Source of the DNA: Gibbula magus
Taxonomy: Eukaryota; Mollusca; Gastropoda; Trochida; Trochidae
DNA length: 64,000 nucleotides
NCBI GenBank assembly: GCA_936450465.1
Contig: OW388297.1
Span: 51,316,630-51,380,629 of the forward strand
Direction: 5' to 3'
The translations under genes and the position numbers were made by a program. Below the pieces are notes generated by a model. The model saw nothing but the letters and a program-made list of their open reading frames with translations. It ran no database searches and had not been told where the DNA came from. This document shows positions 1 to 10,554 of this stretch, one piece after another. The stretch's first letter is position 1. The number at the start of each line of letters is the position of its first letter.

Positions 1-990
1 CACTGTGCGAACCTCTCTGTCGAGATGCGTGAGCTGCGCATCAGTAACGGGATGGGGCACGTCGGGGCAAATCAGGCAAGATGAACCCTGGGCAAGAGCA
101 AGCGGGACAATCTGAAAGGGAGTCTGATGCAGAGGCAATTGACGCCTTCGCTTACCAGACACCACTACCGGCGATAGCAGATGGTTAGGGGCAGCGGACG
201 AGATGACATGCTCCAAATCCTCAGAGGTGTCCAGCAGTAGCCTGTGAGGCGGAAGAGCTAGTCGCGCTGGAGCTGTGTCATCTTCGGCACACAAGGAAGC
301 CTTCCTGGCTACCGACGAGCGAGGTCCCGAGACACGGACCTGACTGAGTGACACCTCCACGAACGAGGCATCCACAACCGGAGGATCATCTGATGACCCC
401 GTACCCTCCGCATCCGACACTATACTAATGAACGGAGGGTCAGAGAGTCCGGAGAGCACCGGGACACGGCGCGTGTGAGAAGGACACGAGAAGTGAAGGT
501 GTGAGAAGGACACGAGGAGGCAGCAGACCCGGAGGCCCTTAAGGGAGTGTGAACCCTGTGACATGCTGACCACATGTTGGTCACGACCAACAGTAGCAGT
601 GGGGGTGGTACAGTCAGGTAAACCCACCGGACCCAAACGAGCATCAAGTAAACAAGTCACCATGTCCTTAACGGACGCAAGAAGAAGCTCAGGTTTGAAT
701 TTATCAAACTTTCTTCTTCTTTTTGCTCATGGGAGTGGAGGGTTCTCTGACCTTAAGTCTAAGGGACGACATACGCCCCTCATTCTCCCAAGATGAAGGG
801 GGGAGACAAAGAGCGACGAGCCCGAGAACGAGAGGGCGAATAAACACAGGGGGAGAGGGAGTCTCTCGAACCCCTACCGGATTCAGACAACACCGGCGAC
901 TCACGGTCAAACTCATCCGTGCGTTCAGTGAGTACTACATCCACCATCTCCTCTGGGCAGGGTTGCAGAGTGGTAAAAAAATCCCGACCT
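1..990 (-). pseudogene. Decayed coding sequence, unrecognised, runs off the left edge
   Basis: On the minus strand one frame is open from 726 to the window edge (242 codons with no stop). Before it, two other minus frames join on logically: about 990 to 800 (containing GLGRDFFTTLQP and a Ser/Arg-rich stretch), then about 800 to 710 (ending in MSKKKKKV). The switches fall near 800 and in an A/G-rich run near 710, so I read this as one protein broken by two frameshifts. The product is rich in Ser, Pro, Asp and Arg and has no motif I recognise. It could be the gag-like or ORF1 part of a mobile element, since a Penelope-like element directly follows it, but that is a guess. GC content is clearly higher than in the rest of the window. 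Its start is lost in the junction with the Penelope-like element. Confidence 0.4.
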
Positions 991-998
991 AGACCTGA

Positions 999-1823
999 GT
1001 CACCTTTGAAACTGAAACCCACTCACAACTTCCATTTCTTGACGTCCTAGTTACTCGCACCTCTAACAATACCATCCAAACCTCTGTTTACTGCAAACCC
1101 ACGCACACTGACCAGTGCATCCACTTTGACTCAAACCACCCACTTAGAACTAAAACCGGCATCATCTCAACCCTAACCCGCTGTGCTATCAACCTATCCT
1201 CTGACACTCCTGATTCCGAACTAAATCACCTCCGGCATGTCTTCACCCAACTCAACAATTACCCAACTCAACTTCTTCACCGTGTCATCAACCACACCAA
1301 AATCCCAGCACCTAAACCTACTACTACCAAGCCTACCCCTGCCCCCATTCGCATCCCACTACCCTACATTGGCAAAACTTCACACAACATCAGCCGCCTA
1401 CTCAAGCAGCAAGTAGGCATAGAGACATACTTCTCCACGGCCACCCCACTCAAAACCATTATTAAGGCTAATGGTAGGAAACACTCCACAGCTAAACAAC
1501 AGCCTATAGGCGTAGTTTACAACATCAGCTGCAACTGTGGCAGTAACTACATCGGGGAAACATCCAGACCACTCAACATACGCATCAAAAGAACACAAAA
1601 CATCCACAATCAAGGCAGACAACAAATCAGCCGTTACAGAACACAACACCAAATTTTCACAAACATCAAATGGGACGCTGTCAAAACACTCTCAAACAAC
1701 AAACATGATTACACTCACCGCCGTTTATCTGAAGCTTAACAAATTTTGAGACATAATCCCTCTTTAAATAGAGATCAAGGCTATTTCATCCCATCAGCTT
1801 ACAACCACCTAATCCACAAATAA
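999..1823 (+). pseudogene. Penelope-like RT C-terminus plus GIY-YIG endonuclease, disrupted
   Basis: A plus-strand frame with no ATG is open from 999 to a stop at 1737-1739 and continues in the same frame to a second stop at 1821-1823. It begins with the RT end typical of Penelope elements (LPFLDVLVTR at 1029-1058, then CKPTHTDQ and HFDSNHP). The endonuclease begins at GVVY (1509) with a C-x-C pair and YIGET (1548-1562). The conserved EH after the Arg-rich helix is out of frame: one extra A near 1586-1590 turns IKEHKT into IKRTQN. The +1 frame carries on with ADNKSAVTEHN until a second shift near 1645-1660 restores NIKWDAVKTLS. The TAA at 1737 replaces a sense codon between LSEA and QILRHNPSLN. 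The copy is dead, with two frameshifts, one nonsense codon and 5' loss. Within the cell such enzymes nick DNA and copy the element's RNA there. Confidence 0.8.
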
Positions 1824-2062
1824 TTAATCCACTCTACTCACTCTGGCTTCCATGATTACCCCCTACTGATTTGTCACCACACTGCTGCATTGTATCCCCA
1901 TCCCAACTTAATTAACTTACCTTCCACTGGTATCCATGTTATCACAACCTGCTTGTTACACCTTTCATCTAATTGTTATCTCATCTTGTGATCTTTGTTA
2001 TCTCATTATCATACCAAAATGTATCATGTATATAACCTCTGTTTTTATCATCTCTCCCATAT

Positions 2063-2102
2063 GCTTGATAACGGTATAAGGATCTATACCGAAACGTCGT
2101 TA
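2063..2102 (+). ncRNA. Hammerhead-ribozyme-like motif in the PLE 3' region
   Basis: The sequence CTTGATAA (2064-2071) resembles the conserved CUGAUGA core. It is followed by a perfect 7-bp helix, CGGTATA (2072-2078) with TATACCG (2085-2091) around a 6-base loop, then AAAC and a short GTC-GTT tail that could form the tiny helix III and the cleavage triplet. Small hammerhead motifs in Penelope-like elements are established knowledge. The first core box differs from consensus (an extra T, and A for G), and I could not pair helix I convincingly. It is therefore probably a decayed ribozyme; activity is not claimed. Confidence 0.5.
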
Positions 2103-2131
2103 TTGTTGATAAAGAAGTTGATCATCCATAA

Positions 2132-2310
2132 ATATTTGTCTTTTTTATTAAATATCTATTAAAATAATTTTCAAGCTATTAATAAATATTAAAATACTTC
2201 TTTACAAACAAAATAAAGGTAATAAATATATATTAAAGATGGTATTTACAAGATATTTATTATTTTGTAAACATTTGTAAAGCTTTGTAAATATCATTTT
2301 GAATTGAATT
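2132..2310. other. AT-rich spacer, no gene seen
   Basis: This stretch is very AT-rich, with runs such as TAAATATATATT and repeated TTTGTAAA words near 2268-2292. It links the PLE end to the minisatellite. No reading frame or structured RNA was seen. Confidence 0.5.
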
Positions 2311-3775
2311 TAAAAAATATGACTTTTTTATGAAAAAAAGTAACTTTGATTAATAAACGTGAATTTGATGGAAAAAAAAATTGATGAAAACAATTACCTT
2401 GATGAAAAAAATGATTTTGATGAAGACAAAAAATATTTTATGAAAAAATCTACTTTGATGAAAACATGACTTTGAATTAAAAAAAAGACTTGAATGAGAA
2501 ATATGAATTTGATGAAAACATTATTTTGATTAAAAAACCGACTTTAATGAGAAAAATGAATTTAATGAAAAAATGACGGTGATGAAGAAACAATATCTTT
2601 GATGAAAAAATTGACTTTGATGAAAACATGACTTCGAATAATAAAAAAAAGACTTTTATGAGAAAAATGAATTTGATGTAATAAATTATTTTGATTAAAA
2701 ACCCGACTTTGGTGGGAAAATTGACTTTGATGAAAACATGACTTTGAATTAAAAAAAATTGATGAAAACATACATTTGACGAAAAAATGATTTTGATTTT
2801 TAAAAAATGACTTTAAATGGAAAAATCTGACTTTGATGAAGAAACAAAATCTATGATGAAAAAATTGACTTTGACGAAAACATGACTTTGAATAAATAAC
2901 AAAACAACATTTGATGAAAAAATAATTTTGATGAGAAAAATGACTTTAATGAAAACATTATTTTGATTTAAAAAACTGACTTTGATGGGAAAATCTGACT
3001 TTGATGAAGAAAAAATAGTTTAAGGACAAAAATAACTTAAATAACTCTGATAAAAAAAACTGACTTAGATGAAAAAATTACTTTGAATAAATAAAAAATG
3101 ACTGTTGAAGAAAAAATTACTTTTAATAAAAAAAATAATTTAAAAACCGACTTTGATGGAAAACAAACTGACTTTGATGAAGAAAACTTATTTTTGATGA
3201 AAAATTGACTTTGATGAAATCGTGACTTTGAAAAAAAAATTTTAAAGAGTTTTGGTGGAAAAATTAATTTGATTTTAAAAATGACCTTGATGAGAAAAAT
3301 GACTTTAATGAACAAAATATTTTTATTAAAAAAACGACGTTGATAGGAAAATCTGACATTGATGAAGAAAAAGTAGTTAAAGGACAGAAATCACTTAAAT
3401 AACTGATAAAAATAAGACTTCGATGAAAAAAGGATTTTGAATAAATAAAAATTGACTTTTGATGAACAAATATATATGATGAAAAATTGAATTTGATGAA
3501 AAAAACTGACTTCGATGTGAAAAATGAATTTGATGAACAAATTATTTTGATTAAAAAACCGACTTTGATGGGAAAAAAACTGACTTCGATAAAAAAAAAA
3601 CGGACTTGAAACTATCTTTGGTGAAAAAAACCTTACTTTGATAAAGAAAATAAGACTTTGATGACGACAAATATTTGATGAAAAAACTGACTATAATGGA
3701 AAAAAAGACTTTAATGAAGACAAATATTATATTGATGTAAGAATATCTTTGGCGACAAATTTGTCTTTGAATGTC
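2311..3775. repeat. Degenerate AT-rich minisatellite, GACTTTGATGAAAAA-like unit
   Basis: Variants of (T)GACTTTGATGAAAAA, about 15-21 bases long and often alternating with GAATTTGATGAAAA or CATGACTTTGAAT, recur throughout. A longer period is also visible: the stretch around 2945-3055 (ending GAAGAAAAAATAGTTTAAGG) comes back about 358 bases later around 3300-3410. Units differ by many substitutions and small indels, so the array is old. Minus-strand reading frames made of FIKVIF and SSKS words in this region only reflect the repeat and are not genes. Confidence 0.75.
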
Positions 3776-4683
3776 AAAATGTTAAAAAACATGATCTCTT
3801 GGATGCCATAAAAACAAAGAGATCCCATTGAAATTATGTAACTAAATGGAAACGTATCTAGGTATGCTTTAAATTAAGATTATGTGTATTTTTGTTATAT
3901 CTCTTCATAAAATATCTATATGTGTATTATATGTCAATAAGCCATTCATGCGATCGTTGAGGTGGATGGTGAGTCTGGATATCGTGTATATCTGAACAAC
4001 CAGTGCTTAACGAGACATCTCTATCGGCTTTACGTAACATGTGTTTTCGTTGTTCGGTTGCGCAGATTATTCATTCAGAGTAATAAACCAAATCACATCA
4101 CCTAATTGCCCAAGTACCAACATTGCACATATAACTTAAGCATGTCTACAGTAATTAGGATAAACATTTTAAAATGTAGGGCTTACTATAAACTACGAGG
4201 ACTAGACTAAACTAGGAGGATTTATATATATATATTTATTTCCATAAAATAATTGCATTGATAAACAGGCTATGGTAATATCTTATAAATACTGTTCCTG
4301 AATACAGAGACATACATAGAAACTGTGCTTAATTAACAGTAGGTGATAGCTTTACAAACCCAAACAATAATACAAGTATTTATAAACTCATAATGCTTAA
4401 TGTGAAATACCAAACTAGCTTTATTCATTCGGAAATATTGCTATATTTTATTTCAATTCTCTTCGAGCTTAACTAAACATATTGGATAAGGCGGTCATGA
4501 ACTTCTAAATCAATATATTTCTCCGAAAGAACAAATCAAAATAAAATTCATATAGTTCTCACAGAGCATAGCATAGTTAGGGGAAAAAAGAGGCAGTGTG
4601 AAGTTGGTTACTTATTCGTTATTGGACATTGGACGTTCGATTTTTCAAGTTACTTATTCAAAACAATGATCTGAAAAAGCACG
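3776..4683. other. AT-rich non-coding DNA left of the satellite
   Basis: No open frame of useful size, no tandem period and no recognised mobile element were seen. A slightly less AT-rich patch lies near 3945-4080 (around GCGATCGTTGAGGTGGATGG). The segment separates the minisatellite from the first, eroded satellite monomer. Confidence 0.5.
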
Positions 4684-4851
4684 ATGGAACAATCTATCAC
4701 CACCTAAGTATACTCATTTTAAAGAAAATTCAATTTCCTATTCAATGAGGTATGCTGTTTGATTCGCAAAAAATAAGTGTACCGTAAATTACGAAATAAG
4801 GGGGATGGGGTTAGTAAAATCAAGTCAAAAGGGAAAGTAAATATTTAAATG
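4684..4851 (+). repeat. Highly diverged first satellite monomer at the array edge
   Basis: The stretch reads like a satellite monomer with many changes: CACCACCTAAG for CACCACCATCTAAG, then AATTCAATTTCCTATTCAAT, then GAGGTATGCTGTTTGATT, then GTACCGTAAATTACGAAATA. The last 50 bases before 4852 are barely recognisable. All later monomers are much closer to each other, so this looks like an edge copy that has escaped homogenisation. Confidence 0.7.
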
Positions 4852-5222
4852 GGTACCAAGGAATATTTGCACCACCATCTAAGGGTACCCAAATGAAAGA
4901 TAATTCAATTTCCTATCCAATGAGGTATCCTACATGATGTTTGATAGGAGCTCTGATACCGTAAAATGCCAAATAACGTCACTAGGTAGTATACATATGA
5001 GCTCTGTATTGAGTTTTTCTCAATCAAACTAGTCTGAGGGTACCAAGGAATATTTGCACCACCATCTAAAGCTACCCAGATGAAAGATAACTCAATTTCC
5101 TATCCAATGAGGTATCTTACATGATGTTTGATAGTGGCTCTGATACCGTAAAATGCCAAATAACGTCACTAGGTAGTATACATATGAGCTCTGTGTTGAG
5201 TTTTTCACAATCAAACTAGTCT

Positions 5223-7466
5223 GAGGGTACCAAGGAATATTTGCACTACCATTTTAGGGTACCCAGATGAAAGATAATTCAACTTCCTATCCAATGAGGT
5301 ATCTTACATGATGTTTGATAGGGGCTCTGATACCGTAAAATGCCAAATAACGTCACTAAGTAGTATACATATGAGCTCTGTATTGAGTTTTTCACAATCA
5401 AACTAGTCTGAGGGTACCAAGGAATATTTGCACCACCGTCTAAGGGTACCCAGATGAAAGATAATTTAATTTCCTATCCAATGAGGTATCTTACATGATG
5501 TTTGATAAGGGATCTGATACAGTAAAATGCCAAATAACGTCACTAGGTAGTATACATATGAGCTCTGTATTGAGTTTTTCACAATCAAACTAGTCTGAGG
5601 GTACCAAGGAATATTTGCACTACCATTTTAGGGTACCCATATGAAAGATAATTCAACTTCCTATCCAATGAGGTATCTTACATGATGTTTGATAGGGGCT
5701 CTGATACCGTAAAATGCCAAATAACGTCACTAAGTAGTATACATATGAGCTCTGTATTGAGTTTTTCACAATCAAACTAGTCTGAGGGTACCAAGGAATA
5801 TTTGCACCACCGTCTAAGGGTACCCAGATGAAAGATAATTCAATTTCCTATCCAATGAGGTATCTAACATGATGTTTGATAGGTACTCTGATACCGTAAA
5901 ATGCCAAATAACGTCACTAGGTAGTATACATATGAGCTCTGTGTTGAGTTTTTCACAATCAAACTAGTCTGAGGGTACCAAGGAATATTTGCAACACCAT
6001 CTAAGGGTACCCAGATGAAAGATAATTCAATTTCCTATCCAATGAGGTATCTTACATGATGTTTGATAGGGGCTCTGATACCGTAAAATGCCAAAAAACG
6101 TCACTAGGTAGAATACATATGAGCTCTGTATTGAGTTTTTCACAATCAAACTAGTCTGAGGGTACCAAGACATATTTGCAATACCGTCTTAGGGTAACCA
6201 GAGGAAAGATAATTCAATTTCCTATCCAATGAGGTATCTTACATGATGTTTGATAAGGGATCTGATACAGTAAAATGCCAAATAACGTCACTATGTAGTA
6301 TACATATGAGCTCTGTATTGAGTTTTTCACAATCAAACTAGTCTGAGGGTACCAAGGAATATTTGCACTACCATTTTAGGGTACCCAGATGAAAGCTAAT
6401 TCAATTTCCTATCCAATGAGGTATCTTACATGATGTTTGATAGGGGCTCTGATACCGTAAAATGCCAAATAACGTCACTAAGTAGTATACATATGAGCTC
6501 TGTATTGAGTTTTTCACAATCAAACTAGTCTGAGGGTACCAAGGAATATTTGCACCACCGTCTAAGGGTACCCAGATGAAAGATAATTTAATTTCCTATC
6601 CAATGAGGTATCTTACATGATGTTTGATAAGGGATCTGATACAGTAAAATGCCAAATAACGTCACTAGGTAGTATACATATGAGCTCTGTATTGAGTTTT
6701 TCACAATCAAACTAGTCTGAGGGTACCAAGGAATATTTGCACTACCATTTTAGGGTACCCATATGAAAGATAATTCAACTTCCTATCCAATGAGGTATCT
6801 TACATGATGTTTGATAGGGGCTCTGATACCGTAAAATGCCAAATAACGTCACTAAGTAGTATACATATGAGCTCTGTATTGAGTTTTTCACAATCAAACT
6901 AGTCTGAGGGTACCAAGGAATATTTGCACCACCGTCTAAGGGTACCCAGATGAAAGATAATTCAATTTCCTATCCAATGAGGTATCTAACATGATGTTTG
7001 ATAGGTACTCTGATACCGTAAAATGCCAAATAACGTCACTAGGTAGTATACATATGAGCTCTGTGTTGAGTTTTTCACAATCAAACTAGTCTGAGGGTAC
7101 CAAGGAATATTTGCAACACCATCTAAGGGTACCCAGATGAAAGATAATTCAATTTCCTATCCAATGAGGTATCTTACATGATGTTTGATAGGGGCTCTGA
7201 TACCGTAAAATGCCAAAAAACGTCACTAGGTAGAATACATATGAGCTCTGTATTGAGTTTTTCACAATCAAACTAGTCTGAGGGTACCAAGACATATTTG
7301 CAATACCGTCTTAGGGTAACCAGAGGAAAGATAATTCAATTTCCTATCCAATGAGGTATCTTACATGATGTTTGATAAGGGATCTGATACAGTAAAATGC
7401 CAAATAACGTCACTATGTAGTATACATATGAGCTCTGTATTGAGTTTTTCACAATCAAACTAGTCT
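5223..7466 (+). repeat. Six-monomer higher-order repeat, 1122 bp, two copies
   Basis: Variant marks recur at 1122 bases (6 x 187). CACCACCG followed by GATAATTTAATTTCC is at 5431 and 6553. ACCATTTTAGGGTACCCATA is at 5622 and 6744. The marked variant GACATATTTGCAATACCGTC comes at about 6168 and 7290. The copies differ by only a few bases, so this duplication is recent relative to monomer divergence. Confidence 0.85.
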
Positions 7467-8947
7467 GAGGGTACCAAGGAATATTTGTAATACCATCTAA
7501 GGGTACCCAGATGAAAGCTAATTCAATTTCCTATCCAATGAGGTATATTACATGATGTTTGATAAGGGATCTGATACAGTAAAATGCCAAATAACGTCAC
7601 TAGGTAGTATACATATGAGCTCTGTGTTGAGTTTTTCACAATCAAACTAGTCTGAGGGTACCAAGGAATATTTGCACCACCGTCTAAGGGTACCCAGATG
7701 AAAGATAATTCAATTTCCTATCCAATGAGGTATCTAACATGATGTTTGATAGGTACTCTGATACCGTAAAATGCCAAATAACGTCACTAGGTAGTATACA
7801 TATGAGCTCTGTGTTGAGTTTTTCACAATCAAACTAGTCTGAGGGTACCAAGGGATATTTGCAATACCATCTAAGGGTACCCAGATGAAAGATAATTCAA
7901 TTTCCTATCCAATGAGGTATCTTACATGATGTTTGATAAGGGATCTGATACAGTAAAATGCCAAATAACGTCACTAGGTAGAATACATATGAGCTCTGTA
8001 TTGAGTTTTTCACAATCAAACTAGTCTGAGGGTACCAAGACATATTTGCAATACCGTCTTAGGGTAACCAGAGGAAAGATAATTCAATTTCCTATCCAAT
8101 GAGGTATCTTACATGATGTTTGATAAGGGATCTGATACAGTAAAATTCCAAATAACGTCACTATGTAGTATACATATGAGCTCTGTATTGAGTTTTTCAC
8201 AATCAAACTAGTCTGAGGGTACCAAGGAATCTATGCACTACCATTTTAGGGTACCCATATGAAAAATAATTCAATTTCCTATCCAATGAGGTATCTTACA
8301 TGATTTTTGATAGGGGCTCTGATACCGTCAAATGCCAAATAACGTCACTAAGTAGTATACATATGAGCTCTGTATTGAGTTTTTCACAATCAAACTAGTC
8401 TGAGGTAAGCAAGGAATATTTGCACCACCGTCTAAGGGTACCCAGATGAAAGATAATTCAATTTCCTATCCAATGAGGTATCTAACATGATGTTTGATAG
8501 GTACTCTGATACCGTAAAATGCCAAATACCGTCACTAGGTAGTATACATATGAGCTCTGTGTTGTGTTTTTCACAATCTAACTAGTCTGAGGGAACCAAG
8601 GAATATTTGCACCACCATCTAAGGATACCCAGATGAAAGATAATTCGATTTCCTATCCAATGAGGTATCTTACATGATGTTTGATAGGGGCTCTGATACC
8701 GTAAAATGCCAAATAACGTCACTAGGTAGTATACATATGAGCTCTGTATTGAGTTTTTCACAATCAAACTAGTCTGAGGGTACCAAGGAATATTTGTAAT
8801 ACCAACTAAGGGTACCCAGATGAAAGCTAATTCAATTTCCTATCCAATGAGGTATCTTACATGATGTTTGATAAGGGATCTGATACAGTAAAATGCCAAA
8901 TAACGTCACTAGGTAGTATACATATGAGCTCTGTATTGAGTTTTTCA

Positions 8948-9900
8948 CAACCAAACTAGTCTGAGGGTACCAAGGAATATTTGCACTACCATTTTAGGGT
9001 ACCCATATGAAAGATAATTCAATTTCCTATCCAATGAGGTATCTTACATGATGTTTGATAGGGGCTCTGATACCGTAAAATGCCAAAAAACGGCAATAGG
9101 TGGTATACATATGAGCTCTGTATTGAGTTTTTCACAATCAAACTAGTCTGAGGGTACCAAGGAATATTTGCACCACCGTCTAAGGGTACCCAGATGAAAG
9201 ATAATACAATTTCTTATCCAATGAGGTATCTAACATGATGTATGATAAGTACTCTGATACAGTAAAATGCCAAATAACGTCACTAGGTAGTATACATATG
9301 AGCTCTGTATTGAGTTTTTCACAACCAAACTAGTCTGAGGGTACCAAGGAATATTTGCACTACCATTTTAGGGTACCCATATGAAAGATAATTCAATTTC
9401 CTATCCAATGAGGTATCTTACATGATGTTTGATAGGGGCTCTGATACCGTAAAATGCCAAAAAACGTCACTAGGTGGTATACATATGAGCTCTGTATTGA
9501 GTTTTTCACAATCAAACTAGTCTGAGGGTACCAAGGAATATTTGCACCACCGTCTAAGGGTACCGAGATGAAAGATAATACAATTTCTTATCCAATGAGG
9601 TATCTAACATGATGTATGATAAGTACTCTGATACAGTAAAATGCCAAATAACGTCACTAGGTAGTATACATATGAGCTCTGTATTGAGTTTTTCACAACC
9701 AAACTAGTCTGAGGGTACCAAGGAATATTTGCACTACCATTTTAGGGTACCCATATGAAAGATAATTCAATTTCCTATCCAATGAGGTGTCTTACATGAT
9801 GTTTGATAGGGGCTCTGATACCGTAAAATGCCAAAAAACGGCAATAGGTGGTATACATATGAGCTCTGTATTGAGTTGTTCACAATCAAACTAGTCTGAG
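8948..9900 (+). repeat. Two-monomer higher-order repeat, 374 bp
   Basis: A pair of monomer types alternates here, one with CACTACCATTTTAGGG and one with CACCACCGTC plus GATAATACAATTTCTTATCC. The rare word CACAACCAAACTAG is spaced by 374 bases (about 8946, 9320 and 9694). Confidence 0.8.
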
Positions 9901-10408
9901 GGTACCAAGGAATATTTGCATAACCGTCTAAGGGTACCCAGATGAAAGATAATTCAATTTCCTATCCATTGAGGTAACTAACATGATGTTTGGTAGGTAC
10001 TCTGATACCGTAAAACGCAAATAACGTCACTAGGTAGTATACATATGAGCTCTGTGTTGAGTTTTTCACAATCAAACAAGTCTGAGGGTACCAAGGAATA
10101 TTTGCACCACCGTCTTAGGGTACCCAGATGAAAGATAATACAATTTTTTATCCAATGAGGTATCTAACATGATGTATGATAAGTACTCTGATACCGTAAA
10201 ATGCCAAATAACGTCACTAGGTAGTATACATATGAGCTCTGTGTTGAGTTTTTCACAATCAAACTAGTCTGAGGGTACCAAGGAATATTTGCACCACCAT
10301 CTAAGGGTACCCAGATGAAAGATAATTCAATTTCCTATCCAATGAGGTATCTTACATGATGTTTGATAGGGGCTCTGATACCGTAAAATGCCAAATAACG
10401 TCACTAGG

Positions 10409-10432
10409 TAGTATACATATGAGCTCTGTATT
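10409..10432 (+). repeat. Target-site duplication of LINE 1, left copy
   Basis: 24 bases beginning TAGTATACATATGAGCTC are repeated exactly at 16068-16091 on the far side of LINE 1. The satellite stops after this copy and restarts with the second copy, so the insertion duplicated monomer positions 129-152. The last two T could also belong to the poly(T) run. Confidence 0.8.
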
Positions 10433-10456
10433 TTTTTATTTTTTTTTTTTATTTTC
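10431..10456 (-). other. Poly(A) tail of LINE 1 (poly(T) on the plus strand)
   Basis: The plus strand reads a T run broken by two single A bases, directly after the satellite. This marks the 3' end of the minus-strand element and the point where reverse transcription began. Confidence 0.85.
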
Positions 10457-10554
10457 CATATTTTGATATACAGGCAAGCATTTTTACACGACAAAACAAA
10501 GTTGCATACATATAGATACATAAATCCAAATTTGGCTGATACAATTCAGCAAGA

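Larger units (their letters stand above)
996..2131 (+). mobile_element. Penelope-like retroelement, 5'-truncated 3' portion
   Basis: The segment holds the end of a reverse transcriptase, a linker, a GIY-YIG endonuclease domain, a short AT-rich 3' region and a hammerhead-like motif with a hairpin (2072-2091). That order is the one known for Penelope-like elements (PLEs). The 5' boundary is placed where similarity to PLE protein seems to begin, just after an in-frame stop at 996-998. The 3' boundary is approximate, after a stretch reading GATAAAGAAGTTGATCATCC. The core and N-terminal half of the RT are missing, so this copy cannot move by itself. Confidence 0.8.
4852..10432 (+). repeat. 187-bp satellite array, block A (about 30 monomers)
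   Basis: The phase marker GAGGGTACC recurs at 5036, 5223, 5410 and 5597, giving a period of exactly 187 bases. Taking GAGGGTACCA as position 1, the monomer holds GGTACC twice (positions 4 and 36), a CCAAT word (69-73), ACGTCA (118-123), the palindrome chain GTATACATATGAGCTC (131-146) and ACTAGT near the end. Variation is concentrated at positions 10-60 (for example CACCACCATC, CAATACCGTC or CACTACCATTTT), while 60-115 and 120-187 are nearly constant. 187 is not a multiple of three, so no frame is kept from monomer to monomer. The block ends where LINE 1 is inserted. The length is close to a nucleosome repeat, as in many centromeric or heterochromatic satellites; that role is not shown here. 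Confidence 0.97.

Noticed and set aside
2562..3315. Minus-strand frames of 69 and 92 codons rich in Phe, Ile, Lys and Ser
   Set aside because: They come from the GATGAAAAA minisatellite read on the other strand; composition is wholly explained by the repeat.
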